From the NCBI GenBank assembly GCA_963978545.1, contig OZ021732.1, positions 32,270,123-32,334,122 on the forward strand: a stretch of DNA of 64,000 nucleotides, written 5' to 3'. Origin of the DNA: Linyphia triangularis. Lineage: Eukaryota > Arthropoda > Arachnida > Araneae > Linyphiidae. The notes under the pieces were generated by a model. It searched no databases and was not told the origin of the DNA. It saw only the letters and a list, made by a program, of their open reading frames with translations. Shown here piece by piece: positions 28,051 through 42,693 of this stretch (position 1 is the first letter of the stretch; each line of letters opens with the position of its first letter). The position numbers were made by a program, and so were the translations under genes.

Positions 28051-29956
28051 AATGGAAAATAAAATACGAAAAATAATTACGTATTACATGTACTTCGACT
28101 TATAGTTTTTATTTATTTCTTTATTTGTGAAACTCCCAAATAGAGATATTAAATATTTCATGCATTACTTTCTGTATAAAACTGTTCGAATAATATTTGG
28201 ATCCTTAATTCATTTAAAGTAGGGAAATTATAGTCACATTTAAAACTACTATCCCTTTTTTTAAATCCACATATTTAGCTGTGATTAATCTGGTTTTTCT
28301 ATTTAATTGCGATAGTTAAAACAATTTATGCAGTAATACAATTGCGATGGATAAAACGATTTGCTATTATACCAATGAACTTTTTTCATCTTTAATTGAA
28401 ACTTGTTCTAATTAACAGTTATTTATGAAACACTTATTTTTTTATCAATTAAAATAAGGAGAATAAGTCATTCTAAATTTTTAAAAAATTTCATGTTTGA
28501 AAACTAACTAAAATAAATAGATAACTGAAAAACTTAAAAAGATTAGTTGAAAACACCTGGCTACAGTTTTCTTAGTGAGGGACTTTTAATAACAAACACC
28601 TTGAATATATTAAAACCTTTTAACGTTAAACTTAACTACTTTGCTTATTGAGTAGAGAGTTTTTCTTAGTCAAAAAGTTCGGGGGAAAATGTCTGGAGGG
28701 GAAGAGGTAATCCTGGTATTTAAAAAACTCTCACTAGGTTAGGCAGGCTTTTTGAATTTATTGTAATTTTCTTTATGAAAAGATGAGATTTTACAGCTTC
28801 CTATTTTTGTAAATGGGGAAATGTAACTGAAAGTATCAGGATTTTTATACTATGCTATACACTTTAACCACAGCACTTAACAGGGGGAAAAAATCGAAGA
28901 TTTCAATTCTCAGAAATCATAACTGTAGGCCGAGAATTTCAACAAAATAATTTTGACGTGAGAAATCAGAACTTTTATCCTTTTGTACACTATAGCTTTG
29001 ATAAAAATAAAAATAGCACTGATCAAACCGAAAATATGAAACTCTCACTACCATAAGCTTTGATAAATTAAATTATAGTTTTGAACTTTCAATAAAGATA
29101 TAATGTGTATAGCTTAAAATAGGTATACATTAAACATTCGAAGTAAAAGGTAATCAAATTTAAAATATCTTACATTAAATGTTTGTAGGAATGATTTGAA
29201 CTGAAAAAAGTCGATATTGTGTATAAAAGGGATCCCTAGTAGCATAAATCCGCTGACCAATATCGGTTCGACACCTAAATCCCCGAGTAGACAGTTGTAG
29301 ATTAGCCGTTGCTACGGGTCTTGGCTAATCTCGTCCAGTGTTGGGTAAAATATACTGGGAGTTTTGAATTGTTGATGTAGAGTTTTAAAATTGAAACATA
29401 GTGTTATAAGAAAGGGCAGAGTGGTAAAAATATGTTTTGTAACGGTTTTGACATTTTTTTTTTTCTTCTTTCAAACAAATGGCGTTTTTTGGAATGATGC
29501 TTGAAATTCGGCATGAACTGACCAATTTTACCGGAACTCCTGTTTCTGACTTTGGCCAATACCGCTGTGCTACCTTGGATGTATCACTATGTAATAAGAA
29601 AGTAGAAAAATAACTCGTGTGGGACTTTATTATAATGTTTTTTAAAGGAATAGTAAAAATAATAATAAAAAAACATTTACATCATTTTACAATTTTCTAA
29701 GAGCTTTATTAGAGCATTTGTTAGGATAAATATCGGTCACGATAAAAGTTTTAAGTTGACGGTGTGAATTTATTTATTTGATAATTATTTTCCTTTTCCA
29801 AGCAGTTTTATTTTTATTACTTTTAAATGCAATAATAACCATTTTAGCTGTCAATTAGTGAAAGTTTTTGATTTAAGATTGTCGTTAGTGAACAGGAATC
29901 GTATTATTTCAAAGTCACACATATTAATAAATTCGTCTTTAAATACCTATGTCCAC

Positions 29957-30135
<179 letters not shown>

Positions 30136-31227
30136 GTTTGTTTATTTTTAAATTGATTTTGTCTTCTGTTTTTGTGTGTGTGTTTGCATATATACTGAAG
30201 TTTTATGAGCGACAGAAGAATATATATAAAATTTTAACAGTAAAAAAAAACACATTAAGTTCTAAAACATGATGTACGCAGCATACGGGCAGATTCTGAA
30301 GAAATTTTAGTATTCATAGATGTTTAGTCTATTCAGCACTTTACCTTAATTGCGCATCTTTATTACTAAAGCAATACAAATTCTTAAATGAATTTCAAAA
30401 AGAACCTATCTTGGGAAACTGTAACATTCAAATTTTCATTTCAATCTTTCATTCAAGAAAATCATTTTATTATGTCATTATGTAATACAATAGTTGTGTA
30501 CTAATAAGGTTTAAGTAATGCTTCCTAATTCAAACAGTTCGAACTAAATCTATTTTCTCATGCCTCTTATAAATTTCAATAGCCCAAGTTGAGTCTTTTT
30601 CAAAATTCAATTCACGACTTGATCAAGACTGGATTTAGGTAGGAAATGGCGTAACAGTATAAAGTAAATTGCTTAACTTCTCAATTATAATCTTGGAATG
30701 GACGAGATAAATAACAAACAATGGAAGTGCGCGCTTTTAAGAATTTTTATTGTTTGTTTTTGATCATGTAAACAATCAAGTGAAGGAACTCTCTAGTCTT
30801 CCCACTCTGTCGACCTTGCAGCACGATTACATCCCTATCAACCTTGGCCCAGAATTGAAAGTCTTATTCTCCTATTTTGTAAGCGCAATTAACATAGATA
30901 AATTTATTCGTTTTTGCTCTTGAAGGAATTAAGTTTATTTTAATGTCAATGGAGCTTTCTCAACTCACGGGATGACTGGAACGGGATTATAATTGCATTT
31001 CTTGCGAAAAGCTATCAATAACATCTGGCATATTTAGTTGTTGGTAACTCACAAAAACACATTAGTCAGATATTTTTTTCGCTGCACATAAGTTATTTGA
31101 AGCCTGATTAATAGTTGAAATTTTTATTGAGTTGTGTTTACTATTGATTGAAATTTCAACTTATTTAACCAAGCTCAAAATTTTTAAATATCAGAATTTC
31201 GCAAGTACTGATAAAATCTGTTCTTGG

Positions 31228-31332
31228 TTATTATATTATATTATATTATATTATATTATATTATATTATATTATATTATATTATATTATATTATATTATA
31301 TTATATTATATTATATTATATTATATTATATA
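31228..31332. repeat. (TTATA)n microsatellite
   Basis: Perfect pentanucleotide repeat of about 21 units. Confidence 0.95.
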
Positions 31333-32578
31333 TACTGATATGAACTGCATTTACTAATATAAAAATAACATTATTCTAAGTTAACAATATTTACAAAATT
31401 TTACTATAGTAACTGAATTAATCATTTTTTACATAATTAACAATATTAAATCACATTAATAATACTAAATCTCAAAACAAAAACACACATAAATTTTAAC
31501 TGATGTTAACCACGTAGTTTATATGCACAAATCTCGACAATCTTTGTTGATATTAGTAATATTTATTGACATTAGAAACAGCTACTGATATGAAGAATAT
31601 TGAATACTTCCTAGAATATTAGGGGAGCTTACTTTCTGATATTGAGAATATTAATTCTTAAAATGCTGATATCAGTAATATTTTGATGTACTCAAAATAT
31701 TTATCGTGACGTACTAAAAATATAGTAATTGATGCTTACGGACAATTTTTGCTGAATAAATAACTTTTTTCTACAAATTGAAAGTGCTTAGACAGTATTA
31801 CAAAAGTAACTTCATATGTAATGTTCTCCTCTTTTAATTGGAAAAAAAATTAAATTATTGTTGAATTAATTATTTTTTTCTGAACAATTTCAATGAATTT
31901 GCAATAAATTAGAACTTAAAAAACACAATGAAATTATTTATTGATTCTTGTTAACTGAAAAAATTCCTTACAAAATATATAAATTATATGGACTTACGAT
32001 ATTTTTAAATAAATTAATGCAAACTATGTACTTATATTGAAATCAATATCTAAATATGAAGTGCTGATTCGGGAAATTGTTTATCAAATTATTTTTTAAG
32101 ATGACGCATGACAAGGTGTGATGAAATCTATCTAAATTTAAAAACGGAAAAAAATATAATAAACTCTTTTTCTAATTTTTTAATATCATATTTTTGAAAG
32201 TATTATCAATATTTTTGTTAAGTGTTAAGAATGAAATTTTAAATAATTCCAGGTGTTTAAAATCCATTCGAGGAACTTTATAAAAATCTATTATCATATT
32301 TGTTCTCAAACATGCGAGCAATAATTTTCAATCCTAGAGTCAACCAAATACCTAAATTTTAACAGCAATTAATTAAAATAAAAACATAATATACTCAAAC
32401 AAAAACAAAATGTATTCAAACAAAAACAAGCATACAAAATTTCTATTATTAGCATTCCTGCCCTGACTTTCAAACAGAAACACATCTCAATTATTCTCGG
32501 GAAACCTTCAGATGTTTTCAGTTGCGCACATTATTTCCATAACAAATCTTAACCGAGAGGGCGTTTCACTGGCCAACG

Positions 32579-32615
32579 TATAAAGGTCTATCATTCAATG
32601 CTACTCGTTCAGTGT
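32579..32615 (+). promoter_or_regulatory. Candidate core promoter (TATA box plus initiator)
   Basis: TATAAAGG begins at 32579, and a TTCAGTG initiator-like motif places A+1 at 32611, a 32-base spacing as expected for arthropod TATA promoters. The surrounding 200 bp is less AT-rich than its neighbours. A good splice donor (ACT then GTAAGT) lies at 33185, so a first exon of 32611-33184 is possible. No downstream promoter element is seen at +28. Confidence 0.35.
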
Positions 32616-34449
32616 ACCATTGTTCCCTGTATGGGCGCTGCTCTGGTTGATGGGAGAGCAAGAATAAAACGTAACTGACCACCCTAAGCGAGAACAATCA
32701 GTGAACGCTTTTCCGGTTCTATCTACACGGCCATCGAATAAGCCTATTGCTCCGCAGAAATTATGTCATCTTTTGATCTACATTCACTAAATTCCCCACA
32801 CGTAATTCATGATTATGATGCGCAAGAACGCTCCCTAGTGAAATTGCGGGTGGATCATTGTGATGAGAAGCGGTGATAATCGCGCATTTTTTTTTTTTTA
32901 AATTTTTTTTTTCAGAGTTGAGAACGACTGAAGCTCATGTCATTTTTTTCAAAGAGAATACAAGTGCTTTATTTCGAAAATTTTGTTAAATGGCGCGAAT
33001 CTGTAGGGTATAAATCTGTCACCTTGAAGCAAAGCGTAAAATTTTCGACTTGGATTGAAAAGATGCTGACTCCATATTTGGTTTCAAATCACTTTTTGGG
33101 TATCGTTGGAAACTGCAAAAGAAACACATCCACCAGTAAAAGTTTGCAACTTCTGACATTGTTCTCCTGAAAGCCTTTTTCACTGTAAGTAAATGGAATT
33201 CTTTTAATACAGCATCCTAGAGAAAAAAATGTAATTGCTATTGTTGTATTTTTATTAGCAGTATATATTTCAATCTAGAGAACTTTTCCTTATACATGCG
33301 AAGTAAATGAGTAATTTTATGGTTTGCTAAATGTGAACAAATTATTCAAAAAGGCTTTCATTTCAAAATGCTCAGATTTTCAAGTGTTATGCATTTTTTA
33401 TTGTATATCAGAGACTTTAAATTAATTATGGCACCGAAAGTATACATTCATCCAATAAAATAAGATTATTATTTTGAAAATGAAACAGTTCATCTTTTCT
33501 TCCACTATTTCTCGATTATACCACATGGTGTGCAAGTACGTTTTATCTATCCTCCCCTCCCTCCAAAAAAGTATATTCAATTTAGAACTTGAATACTTGA
33601 ATTTGTAGGAACTTAATTATTTATATATATATTTTGATGATTTATTTATAGAATATTCTATATTATTCAAATTTACCTCTAATTATCAGTCTACTCTGTA
33701 GGTCCAGGGTATAGATTTTTTAATAACTACATCGTTGATAGTTCTTTCAGTATTCAAGCCGAAAATATTCTCAAACTCAATAATAACCGAAAATAGTAAT
33801 AAAAAAAAAAAAAAAAAAAAATCACACGAAGTTTGTTTCTTTCAAAATGCTGCTTCGAAACCCAATTTATTTTTAACTTCATAGTATTGAACTGATGTAT
33901 AAACTTTCTTAGTAATTTTCTGTACTTAAATATAACTCAGGATAATACTTAAAATCTTATACCAGCCAAAGTACATTTATTTTAGAGAGTTTAAACTAGT
34001 GTGTGAACTTTTAACTATCTTGACTTTAATAAACACTTATTTGAAAGAATTTCTTCCACTAAACAAATTCTACATAATTACTACAAGTAAGAAAGTCGAA
34101 AGACTTACAAAAATTGATTATTTGGAAAGAAGCACTGTCATTTCATAAGATAAAAATGTTTTTTCTGCATTTATACCGTTACCTCTGAAACTCAATGCCT
34201 GGAACGAAAGCATAATTACTATATTCAGTAAATGATTTAGAATTTCCTTTGTATTGGGAACGAAATCTTCGAAGACCATTTGCTCTGCTCCAAACTCTCA
34301 CGTCTTTTACTACAAAAGCATTTCCAATCGGCATTTTCTGTCCCCAAGCGTGTAATTATTTTTTTGCTGAAAAATTACCATTCATTTTGAGTTTCTCAGC
34401 AGCGATATTGTTTGCTCGACTTCCTCACAAAACCGTAACATTCGACCGT

Positions 34450-34671
34450 TACTGCTGACGAAACATGTCGCTCCATTGTCGCTTCCACGCATGCGCGAGT
34501 GTTCTTCCAGTTGTAAAAACAATGGCTTACACAGCTCGGTCCATCCATCTTGGAATTTATTAAATGCAGGAAAGAGGAAGTTTGTCACAAGATGTTCGCG
34601 CTTCTTCTCACGGATATATTCAATGTTTTAGGCGTTGGTCGTAAAACCACTATTTGAGACGTGGCTTCCGG
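34450..34671 (+). promoter_or_regulatory. Candidate promoter and first exon with NRF1-like and ETS-like motifs
   Basis: Contains ACGCATGCGCGAG (NRF1-like) near 34487 and CTTCCGG (ETS-like) at 34665-34671, followed immediately by a splice donor GTAAGA at 34672. Such motifs are common at housekeeping promoters. It lies 3.8 kb upstream of the acceptor before the PPP1R14 ATG, on the same strand, which makes it a plausible untranslated first exon. This is inference. Confidence 0.3.
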
Positions 34672-36384
34672 GTAAGAGGAGCGAGACGAATCGACATTGA
34701 GATCATTAAGTGTTTCATTTATTATCTTGTAATGATACAAAACTCGATTTAGTTGAAGGGGGTAAAAGGATCTTGTGTTGGACTATGCGTAGAATGAGAT
34801 GAAAAACGTACAGTGAGCCATGACCCTTTTAAGGTCCAAAAACTGGCTTCAACTGAAATGAAATCGTTCCAAATACAAAAAAGTATTTAATCATCTTTTA
34901 GTAATTAACTGAAGCATTTCATTGAATTTTTGTGAACATAAAATACGTTCATTAAAAAGATTAAAAGTTAAGCTTTTAAGTTCTGGCTAGTGTTCGATAA
35001 AAAATTATTGTAAATCTTTCTTATCCCTGTATTTGAGTTTTAGTGTTTAGTCGCCTGAATAAGTTATAAAAAGTCATCAAATATAAATTGAATCCATAAC
35101 AATTATAATAATTAAATTGATTAGTTTATTTCAAAATTACATTTTTTTAATCAATACAACATAAATCTATTAATTTAAACTATATTTAAAATTTGAAAAT
35201 TCTATCATTTCAAGAAACCGTCATTCTTCTTCTAATTTTCACTCTATTTGAAAAGATTAATATTAATTTAAAATGCTGTCACCTATCACTTCCAAAAACA
35301 AACAGTGCCACTATTTAAAGACATTATTTATATACACAATATTTCTTTTAATAATTAAACTATTCCAGAATAATTTTCTATTTTTCTAGCAATTACTTTC
35401 AATTCGCTCCAAGTGTAGATGTTTTTTAATTGTCATTTCACAGCTTTTTATATGTCTATGCGGTCTTCTCAAAGGACACAACTTTTGTGATGTAATTCAA
35501 AAGGTTACCCAACTACAGTTGGGTCACATTTCCACCTACAGTACGATATCATCTCTAGATATACTCCAAACTCGAGCCCACATTGACAAACTAAGCATCA
35601 AACTTAATATTTATTTTTAGATGCAATTTTGATTCAATGGAACTTCAAATGTAATCTTTATGTTCAATTGTCAATGAATCTGAATGACTATGTATTTACG
35701 AAAAGCTATCGGTAGTTTGGAAACCAGTTCATAATAATTGCCTCAACATCATACTCTATGCGTTACCAATAACACACTCTTTTCTGACGAACAACAGAAT
35801 GAATCTCTTATTTGCATAATACGATAGTGATCAATGCTCTGCTCCAATGACTAATCTTTAGGAAAACCACAATTGAATTAGTATTTAATCTGTGATTTCC
35901 TTTGGTACGCTCCTGCTCTACATAATCTATTGTTTTTTTTATGTTAAATCGTGACTATATTCTTTGACGCTTTGTAATATAAAAAAAAATTAATTACACT
36001 TTTCGTGCTTCTGGTGTCCTAATTACGCCTGAATACAATGTTTTGTTTTGTCTGAAAGTGCCTGTTTAAATTAATAGTCCCACAGAACCCATTAATCTTC
36101 ATTCATTATTCCATTGGAACAACGAACGCCAATAGAAATTGTAGCTTCTTATTATGCTGCCAACATCCATTGTAAAAGTTCAAAACGTTTGTGCCTACAT
36201 AACATTATCTTTTTATGCATATGTAATGCATTTTTATACGCATCTATTATTTAGTGTTTGCACTGAGTTCAATCTGTATAACTTTAAATAATACTACAAC
36301 AAACAATATCTCCGTAGTTTATTGATTAATAATGTTTAACCTGTATGTCTTATGCTGATAATTGTTCTCTGCGATATATATACC

Positions 36385-37303
36385 CATAGGCGTAAAGATG
36401 GAAGGGTTTTGGGGGTCCGACCCCCCCCCCCCCCCCATTGGGTTGAGAAAAGTTAAGCAAATTTGCTACGTTTTTTTCCCCAACCAACTCTTTTTTGATT
36501 ATTACTCAAAGTATTCATTAAATTTCCTTACTAGTAATTATTCAGTGTTTTGTTAAGGTAATCAAAAGCTATACCAAAGTGAAAGACATTTATACAACTA
36601 ATGTACCATATTGAACGTCTTGCAAACTGTATGCTATTCGTAGACAACTATACGCGCTACACAGGCTGGAGAAATGGAGTCTTTATCGCGGGAACATAAG
36701 TGCTACAGACTTGACTTTAGTCATCGACCGTTTATGTAAAGACCATAGACGTAACGAGGGAGGTTTAGGGGGTTCAACCCCCGACCCATTAAGTTGAGAA
36801 AGAATTATACTGCATTTTTTCCCTAATCAACTCTTTGTTGATTATTACTCAAATTATCCATTAAATTTCATTATTGAGATTATTCAGTGACCAGTGTTTT
36901 ACAAAGGTAATCAAAAGCTATACCAAACTGCAAGACTATACATGGATTTTTCACCCGAAGAGCAAATTTGCCATTTAATGTACCATTTGATGATCACTAC
37001 ACGCTGCACCGAGGCTGAAGAAATGGACTCTCCATTGCAGTAAACATAAGTTCTGAGTGGACATTGCGATGTATAGAAAACCCAAATACTAAACAATAAC
37101 TGAATGTAAACTACGGGAGTGGAACATCGCACACTTTTCAATTACACTATAATAATGGTCAGCACATATAAATTTGACGTGGTGACATATAAATTTGTGT
37201 TATAACTATTTTCAATTATTTGAAATAATGGTCCTTAGTGATATTTTTTACAGATAACTCTTACAATTCCAAAAAAAAAAACAAAAAAAAAAAAAAAAAA
37301 ATC

Positions 37304-37343
<40 letters not shown>

Positions 37344-38033
37344 GATTGAAAACAATACTCTCATTACCCTATGTTAACAAATGAGTAATTGAAAGTGATT
37401 ATAATAAGTTCAAGTACCAAGCATAAAACTCAAAGTGATACACTGTTTTTATTTTGTAAAAGATGAAAAATATGGTGAAATTACTGTTCAAGTTGAAAAA
37501 GAATCGCCAGATAACGTTGAAAGAATCGCCAGATGAAGACGAAAAAATAAAAAATTTCTCCGCAGATTTAGATTCGGAAGTGTTGGTATCATTATGTATA
37601 TAAAAACAATAATGCATTATAAACATTAAGAGACACAGCTATTTAGGAAAAAATATGTTGAAATGTTTATAGAAGTTTCTTTAATGCTTACTTTTGACAG
37701 TGTATGTCCTATCTCGTTTGCTTTGCCAGAAAAGTTTGTCCGAAAATATCGCATCCATATATTTACAATTATATCAGCCCTTTTCAAAACATATTCCTGC
37801 TCCTTTTTTTTTTCTTCTTTTTTTTTTATAAATAAAAATTTTAAGAAATTTCCCTTATCCCTTAGATTTGGGCAATGATTTGAAAGCTTTTTCAATACGA
37901 TAAAATATTTTTTTTTACTCATCTCTCCTTTCCCCCTCTCTCCTCCTCCTCCTCTCCTTTTTTTTTTCATTGGTGTAACGAGTCTGCATTTTTCGAGGCC
38001 CCCCCCCAATCAACAACTCTAGTTACGCCTATG
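36385..38033. mobile_element. Composite TIR element with tandem internal copy
   Basis: Ends read CATAGGCGTAA (36385) and TTACGCCTATG (to 38033), an 11-bp inverted repeat. The flanks TATATACC and CATCTACC match at six of eight positions and may be a decayed 8-bp duplication. The left 358 bp (36385-36742) are repeated in tandem from 36743 (CATAGACGTAACG) to about 37100. C runs follow the tip in both copies. The interior also holds a tail shared with the dispersed repeat family (near 37355) and homopolymer runs. There is no transposase. Confidence 0.6.
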
Positions 38034-38448
38034 CATCTACCTACATTATAAAACATGCATTTATTTATAATTGAAATAAAATATAATTGAAAAAAAAATA
38101 AAAATTCAATAAAAGTCCAAGTCCCCTCATTTCATTCCTTCTAGAATATAAAATTGAAATTCAAGAGGTTTGTTTTTGCAGTATAGGGATGCCGCGTTGC
38201 GAGGTTAACGATTTGTGTACTTGATAATTTGCATTTTTCAATTTCAGTAATTCAGAATAGAAATATTTTCATTAAAGTACATATTTTGATTATTGAGATT
38301 GTTAATGTCTAACTTCAACGTTTGTGATGCCCTTTCTCAATTAGTTTATACTTAGAAAATTTTATATAAAATTAGTTTCAATTAGAAATATTTCAATGAG
38401 ATTAGATTTATCTTTTTTAAAGATAGACAATTTTATTCCTTGTTTCAG

Positions 38449-38694
38449 ATGGAATGCACGATAACGTCCTACAGCCCTGGGCCTCCACCTGTTTCTCGTA
38501 TGAAGTACATGAAAGCGGACACGACAAAGACTGTCCTCCACGTTAATTTCGAACCCGAGAAAGGAGAAGTACAGGAGCGCAAAAAGAAATACTTGACGGC
38601 CAAATACGGACAGCATCAGATGAATCTCATTCGAAAAAGACTACGCGTCGAGATGTGGATGTTTGATCAACTTCAAGCTCTTTACGGTCACAGA
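38449..38694 (+). CDS. PPP1R14: PPP1R14-family protein phosphatase 1 inhibitor, coding exon 1
   Basis: Encodes the first 82 residues of a protein that, by family, binds and inhibits the catalytic subunit of protein phosphatase 1 when phosphorylated, acting in the cytosol on myosin phosphatase and related PP1 complexes. The sequence runs from a short Pro-rich N-terminus through VLHVNFEPEKGEVQERKKK to LTAKYG (Thr50 aligns with the inhibitory phosphothreonine of CPI-17, Thr38) and the helix region RKRLRVEMWMFDQLQALYG. The ATG at 38449 directly follows a strong acceptor (TTCCTTGTTTCAG), so the 5' leader lies in an upstream exon. The donor GTGAGT begins at 38695 and the exon ends in phase 0. With exons at 50460, 54509 and 54892 it gives 139 codons, close to the 145-165 of vertebrate members. 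Family membership is clear; the choice among 14A, B, C or D is not meaningful for an arthropod. Confidence 0.9.
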
Positions 38695-40084
38695 GTGAGT
38701 ATCTACAATTTGTTTAAAATCACTCATTAAATCAACTTTTAAGGTATTATAGATTTTAAATAAATTGAAGCAGAATTATGATATATTCGAAATGTAACAC
38801 AACTCGAATACTACCTATTTCAGGAGAAAAGGAGGAAAATAAATACGTCATTATTAAAATTTATGAGAAATTTTCAACCGCAATCCAACGGGTTTCTAGC
38901 GTTGAATTGTTTTTATACTTTCCCTTGTTAATAGTTCCTACCCAAATTCTTAATTTATGAGGTAAACGAAATGATTTTCAACATAAAATACAAAACTTAG
39001 AATTAAAACAAAATGCTCACAACTATAACATTATTATTATATTCAACTCGAATTCTTTGCTTAATTCCAGAATTTTTAAAAAAATTAAAAATACCGAATG
39101 GAAGGTGAAAAGGACATCATCACTGGCACCGAGGTAGTGAGGTCTATTAGATAGCTCAATTGATTAATTATTAATTATTATTAATTAAACCTGTTTTGTT
39201 ATTCTTGTATAATGTGTTTCAATATTTTTAAATGCATGATTATTCGGAATCAGTATGAATAAATATTTAAGAACATTAATAACTATTATCATTTTTATTA
39301 TCATAATTAATAGAGATATACGCATTATTTTGCTATTATACAAAACTTTTCTGTTCTTTGAGTGGCTACGCTGAGTCATTTTGCCATTCATTGGGCATAA
39401 CTTATAAATTAAATGGTTTGAAATTTACAATTTTCAACCATTTATTTTTCTACCACATTCGTCTATAAAAACTGTATATTTAAATGTCATTGGGTCAATT
39501 TTATGGCATTGGATTACGGACATTTTAATGACAAATAAATGTTTTTTTTGTGAGCTCTTGAATCAGATCTTGTAGACATATAATTTATAATTATGTTTAA
39601 TATAAATCCTTTGTATGGTGTAGTACTAAATAAATTCTGTTCCACCATGTTTCAATTAAGTGATTATGCCAAACTGTTTTGCAAAAAATTCTCCAAAAAT
39701 CCAATCTTTCATTTAGACCTCTAAAATTGATCTATAACAATTCATTATTATTCAGTACTGCACAAATTTACACATGATTAAAAAACCGAGAAAATTCTAA
39801 ATTGTTCAGAAATGATTGCTTTAATTGGCAATAATGAAGTAATAAAGAAACATGAAACTTTCTGGATATTTAGTATCATCTTTGCCAAAAAATATGGTAT
39901 AAATCGTTCAATGATTATCGAGCTCAGCAATTAAATAAGGTACAGAGTAGGCCCTTATCTCCACTTAACTGACTGATCCAGTTTTATAGAGATCTTCAAA
40001 AGGGAAAATTATGATAGACTAAAGTCAAACTAATATTGTTTTATATTAACAAATAAACTGGAGGTAAGGAACCTAGCACAACGT

Positions 40085-40620
40085 TAAATTACACTATAAT
40101 ACTGGTCACTGTAGTTAAATGTATCATGGATCGGTGTACTTTTTTGTTTTCATTAACTAAAAAGAATGAACAGTTTGACAATATGTTTTTAATTTAGAAT
40201 TAGAGTAAGTAAAACAGTGAAGGAGCAGTCATTTACGGGCAATGTTCAAGGGAAAAGAAATTTGTGTTAGACATTCATTTTTAAACTTTTTACGACTTTT
40301 TTGCAATTGCTGAAAAACATAAATTTTTCAATGGTAGTTATACCTTTTGCGCATGTGCTATTTTGATAAATACCTTATCCCATGACCACCACTAACCTGT
40401 ATACAAAAGTCGAACATCGTAGGTCAATCCGTTTGAGAGTTATACTGATCACACTCACACACACGGGCTAAAGGACACCAGACATTTTTCGCCACTACTT
40501 TCTTTTAAATTAAGGATGTTCTAAAACGTGTAAAAATGCAAAAAAAAAAAAAAAAAAATATTGAACGATTGCAATACTTTCATTAGAAAGTAAAAAAGTT
40601 ATTGAACTCACACAAATACC
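40085..40620. repeat. Dispersed repeat copy B
   Basis: Matches 27481-28050 over several hundred bases, with conserved blocks around 'gtcgaacatcgtaggtcaatcc' and the CACA-rich tail, then an A run. It begins with 'attacactataatactggtca', which also appears at 37141 in the composite element. Confidence 0.6.
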
Positions 40621-40686
40621 ATTTTTAACAATCGACGTAAGACTAGAATTGACAATAGACAACATATGAAGATTCGCCCGGTAAAG

Positions 40687-40721
<35 letters not shown>

Positions 40722-42181
40722 AAGTGGGTTTTAGTAACTTGAAAGGTTTCTCTCGTCAAACGTAGCGCGAAATTGCAACTCATTACATGCGCATTTTGTG
40801 GCTTCACAGGATGTGTAACAGTTCGGATGTATTACTTTCCTGACTTATATATCCCATTGCACCCTTGTGGCACAAAGCTTCAAGGCAAACTTATGCATGC
40901 TTTCACTGACAGTGATTTCAATGGTGGTCTTTCTGACTCAGTTGAGTGCTTCGTTCTTTTCGGTTCACTGAGCAGTTCGACGTCAAATCAGTCACGTGGA
41001 TACAATGAAGAGGAGTAAATATAAGATTGAATGAATTACAAGACAATTACTTTCTGTGTGATTAATAGTTTTGGATAAGCACTTAAAAAGATTTAGCTTG
41101 TAAGTTTAATTTGGAAGATACGCTTGGGATCAGTTTTATAATTTAAAATAGATTCACTTATGAATTTCGAAAGTATATTTACATATCTCTTAACTTCTGT
41201 AGAAACAAATCGCTTATTTAAGAAGAAAAGAGATTTGCACTGGGAGAACTGTAAATACATGTTGTACTGTAGTAAACTAATTAAAAATTGATTGTGTATC
41301 TGATTTTGTCTCTTAAATATTTTTAATAATATAAATATTTTATATAAAGAAAATCTGTTTTTTACATTGTCCTAATAGAGTTATAGTGAAAATAGTTTTC
41401 ATACAACAATTTCATAATTCTAAATTCTTACTTTTTTGGATAATTTTATGTTTGAGTTAAAAATACTTACATTCCACTTTCAGTAATTTTAACCAAATAC
41501 TTGATCGCATACAGTTGAAGCATCTATTTATTTTGCGTACGTAGTAATAAGAAATAGAAATTTAATTACAACTTACTGCATAAAATAATTTAGTTTCAAA
41601 ACTTGATACTTAAATACAGATATAAAAGTAAATAATTTAAAAGTAAATAATTTAAAAACACTTGTTCTTTAAATGTACAAAAAAGTAAATAAATAATTTC
41701 TTCTGCAACTAATTTTAAAATTATATTGTTGTGATGAACTGAAAATACATTTTAAGGAGGAGTGGCATAAAAAACAGTTATAAATGTCATAGTTATAATT
41801 ACATTTAAATGTGTACTAAATAGAGAGCTATAAATGAAAAATGAAACAGTGGAGTGAACATATCAACAGCAAACTTATAACAGTAATAACATGTTTAAAA
41901 TCGAGTTAAATATATAGAATGGATTTTTTTGCTGTACATTTTATAAAAGTTTGTTCTATAACTATTATTTTTAATATTTGTATTCATATTAAATTTGTAA
42001 ATGCAATTATTTCATTTTGAAGTGGATAAACAGAGCATCAGTGAGAGTAGTGATCATTCCAGATTTTTTTTTTTTTTTTAATTTTTTTTTTTTTTGTATT
42101 ACATTGCAAACCAGAAATTGCCATTATTATCACTTTTTGACCTTACTCAAGAGAGTAGAATAATAGATTCAGTGAAACACG

Positions 42182-42533
42182 TACTATATGCATCGATATA
42201 GATTAACAACTGGATAGACTGCTTAACGCTGGGAAAATGAAGCCGTTGCCAGATGCATTGATGGGATAAAAAATATGGATTGCGAGGATTGAAAATAAAA
42301 TTTTGGGTTGTACACAGCAGAAATGTCAATAGTAGACCTTAATTAGTAATAATGTGCACAAAAATATATACTCTAACACTTTACAAGGTTTTTCGCATTC
42401 CCATCCAACTAATGAAAGTGAACTGTGATTGGTTAATCATCCCACCAGCTTCGCAATCCCAAGCCCGTTTTTCTCTTTGCTTTGACATTGGAACAGTCTA
42501 TCCAGTTGTTTATCTATATCGATGACTATATAT
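42182..42533. mobile_element. TIR element (about 350 bp MITE)
   Basis: Inverted repeats of about 35 bp, centred on the sequence ATCGATATAGATTAACAACT and its complement near the right end (AACAGTCTATCCAGTTGTTT). No coding content is seen. TA-rich flanks prevent a firm target-site call. Confidence 0.65.
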
Positions 42534-42693
42534 GTAGGGTGATTATAAAGTATGTTTGATCCTCTAGCAAACCCTGTCAAAAATTTTATCCGTATGCTAT
42601 AGAATACATCAAGCTAGCTAGGAGATTACTCAAATTCAGTAGTTGGCTCATGGAAACACATTTGGGATTTAGCAGCATATGTACAAAACTAGC

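Noticed and set aside
29235..29300. B-box-like GGTTCGACACC suggesting a tRNA or SINE
   Set aside because: No A-box at the right distance (the nearest candidate is about 26 bases away, against about 43 needed) and no foldable arms.
37626..38009. 127-codon minus-strand frame rich in Lys, Arg and Gly
   Set aside because: Arises from purine-rich low-complexity sequence and lies inside the right part of a non-coding TIR element.
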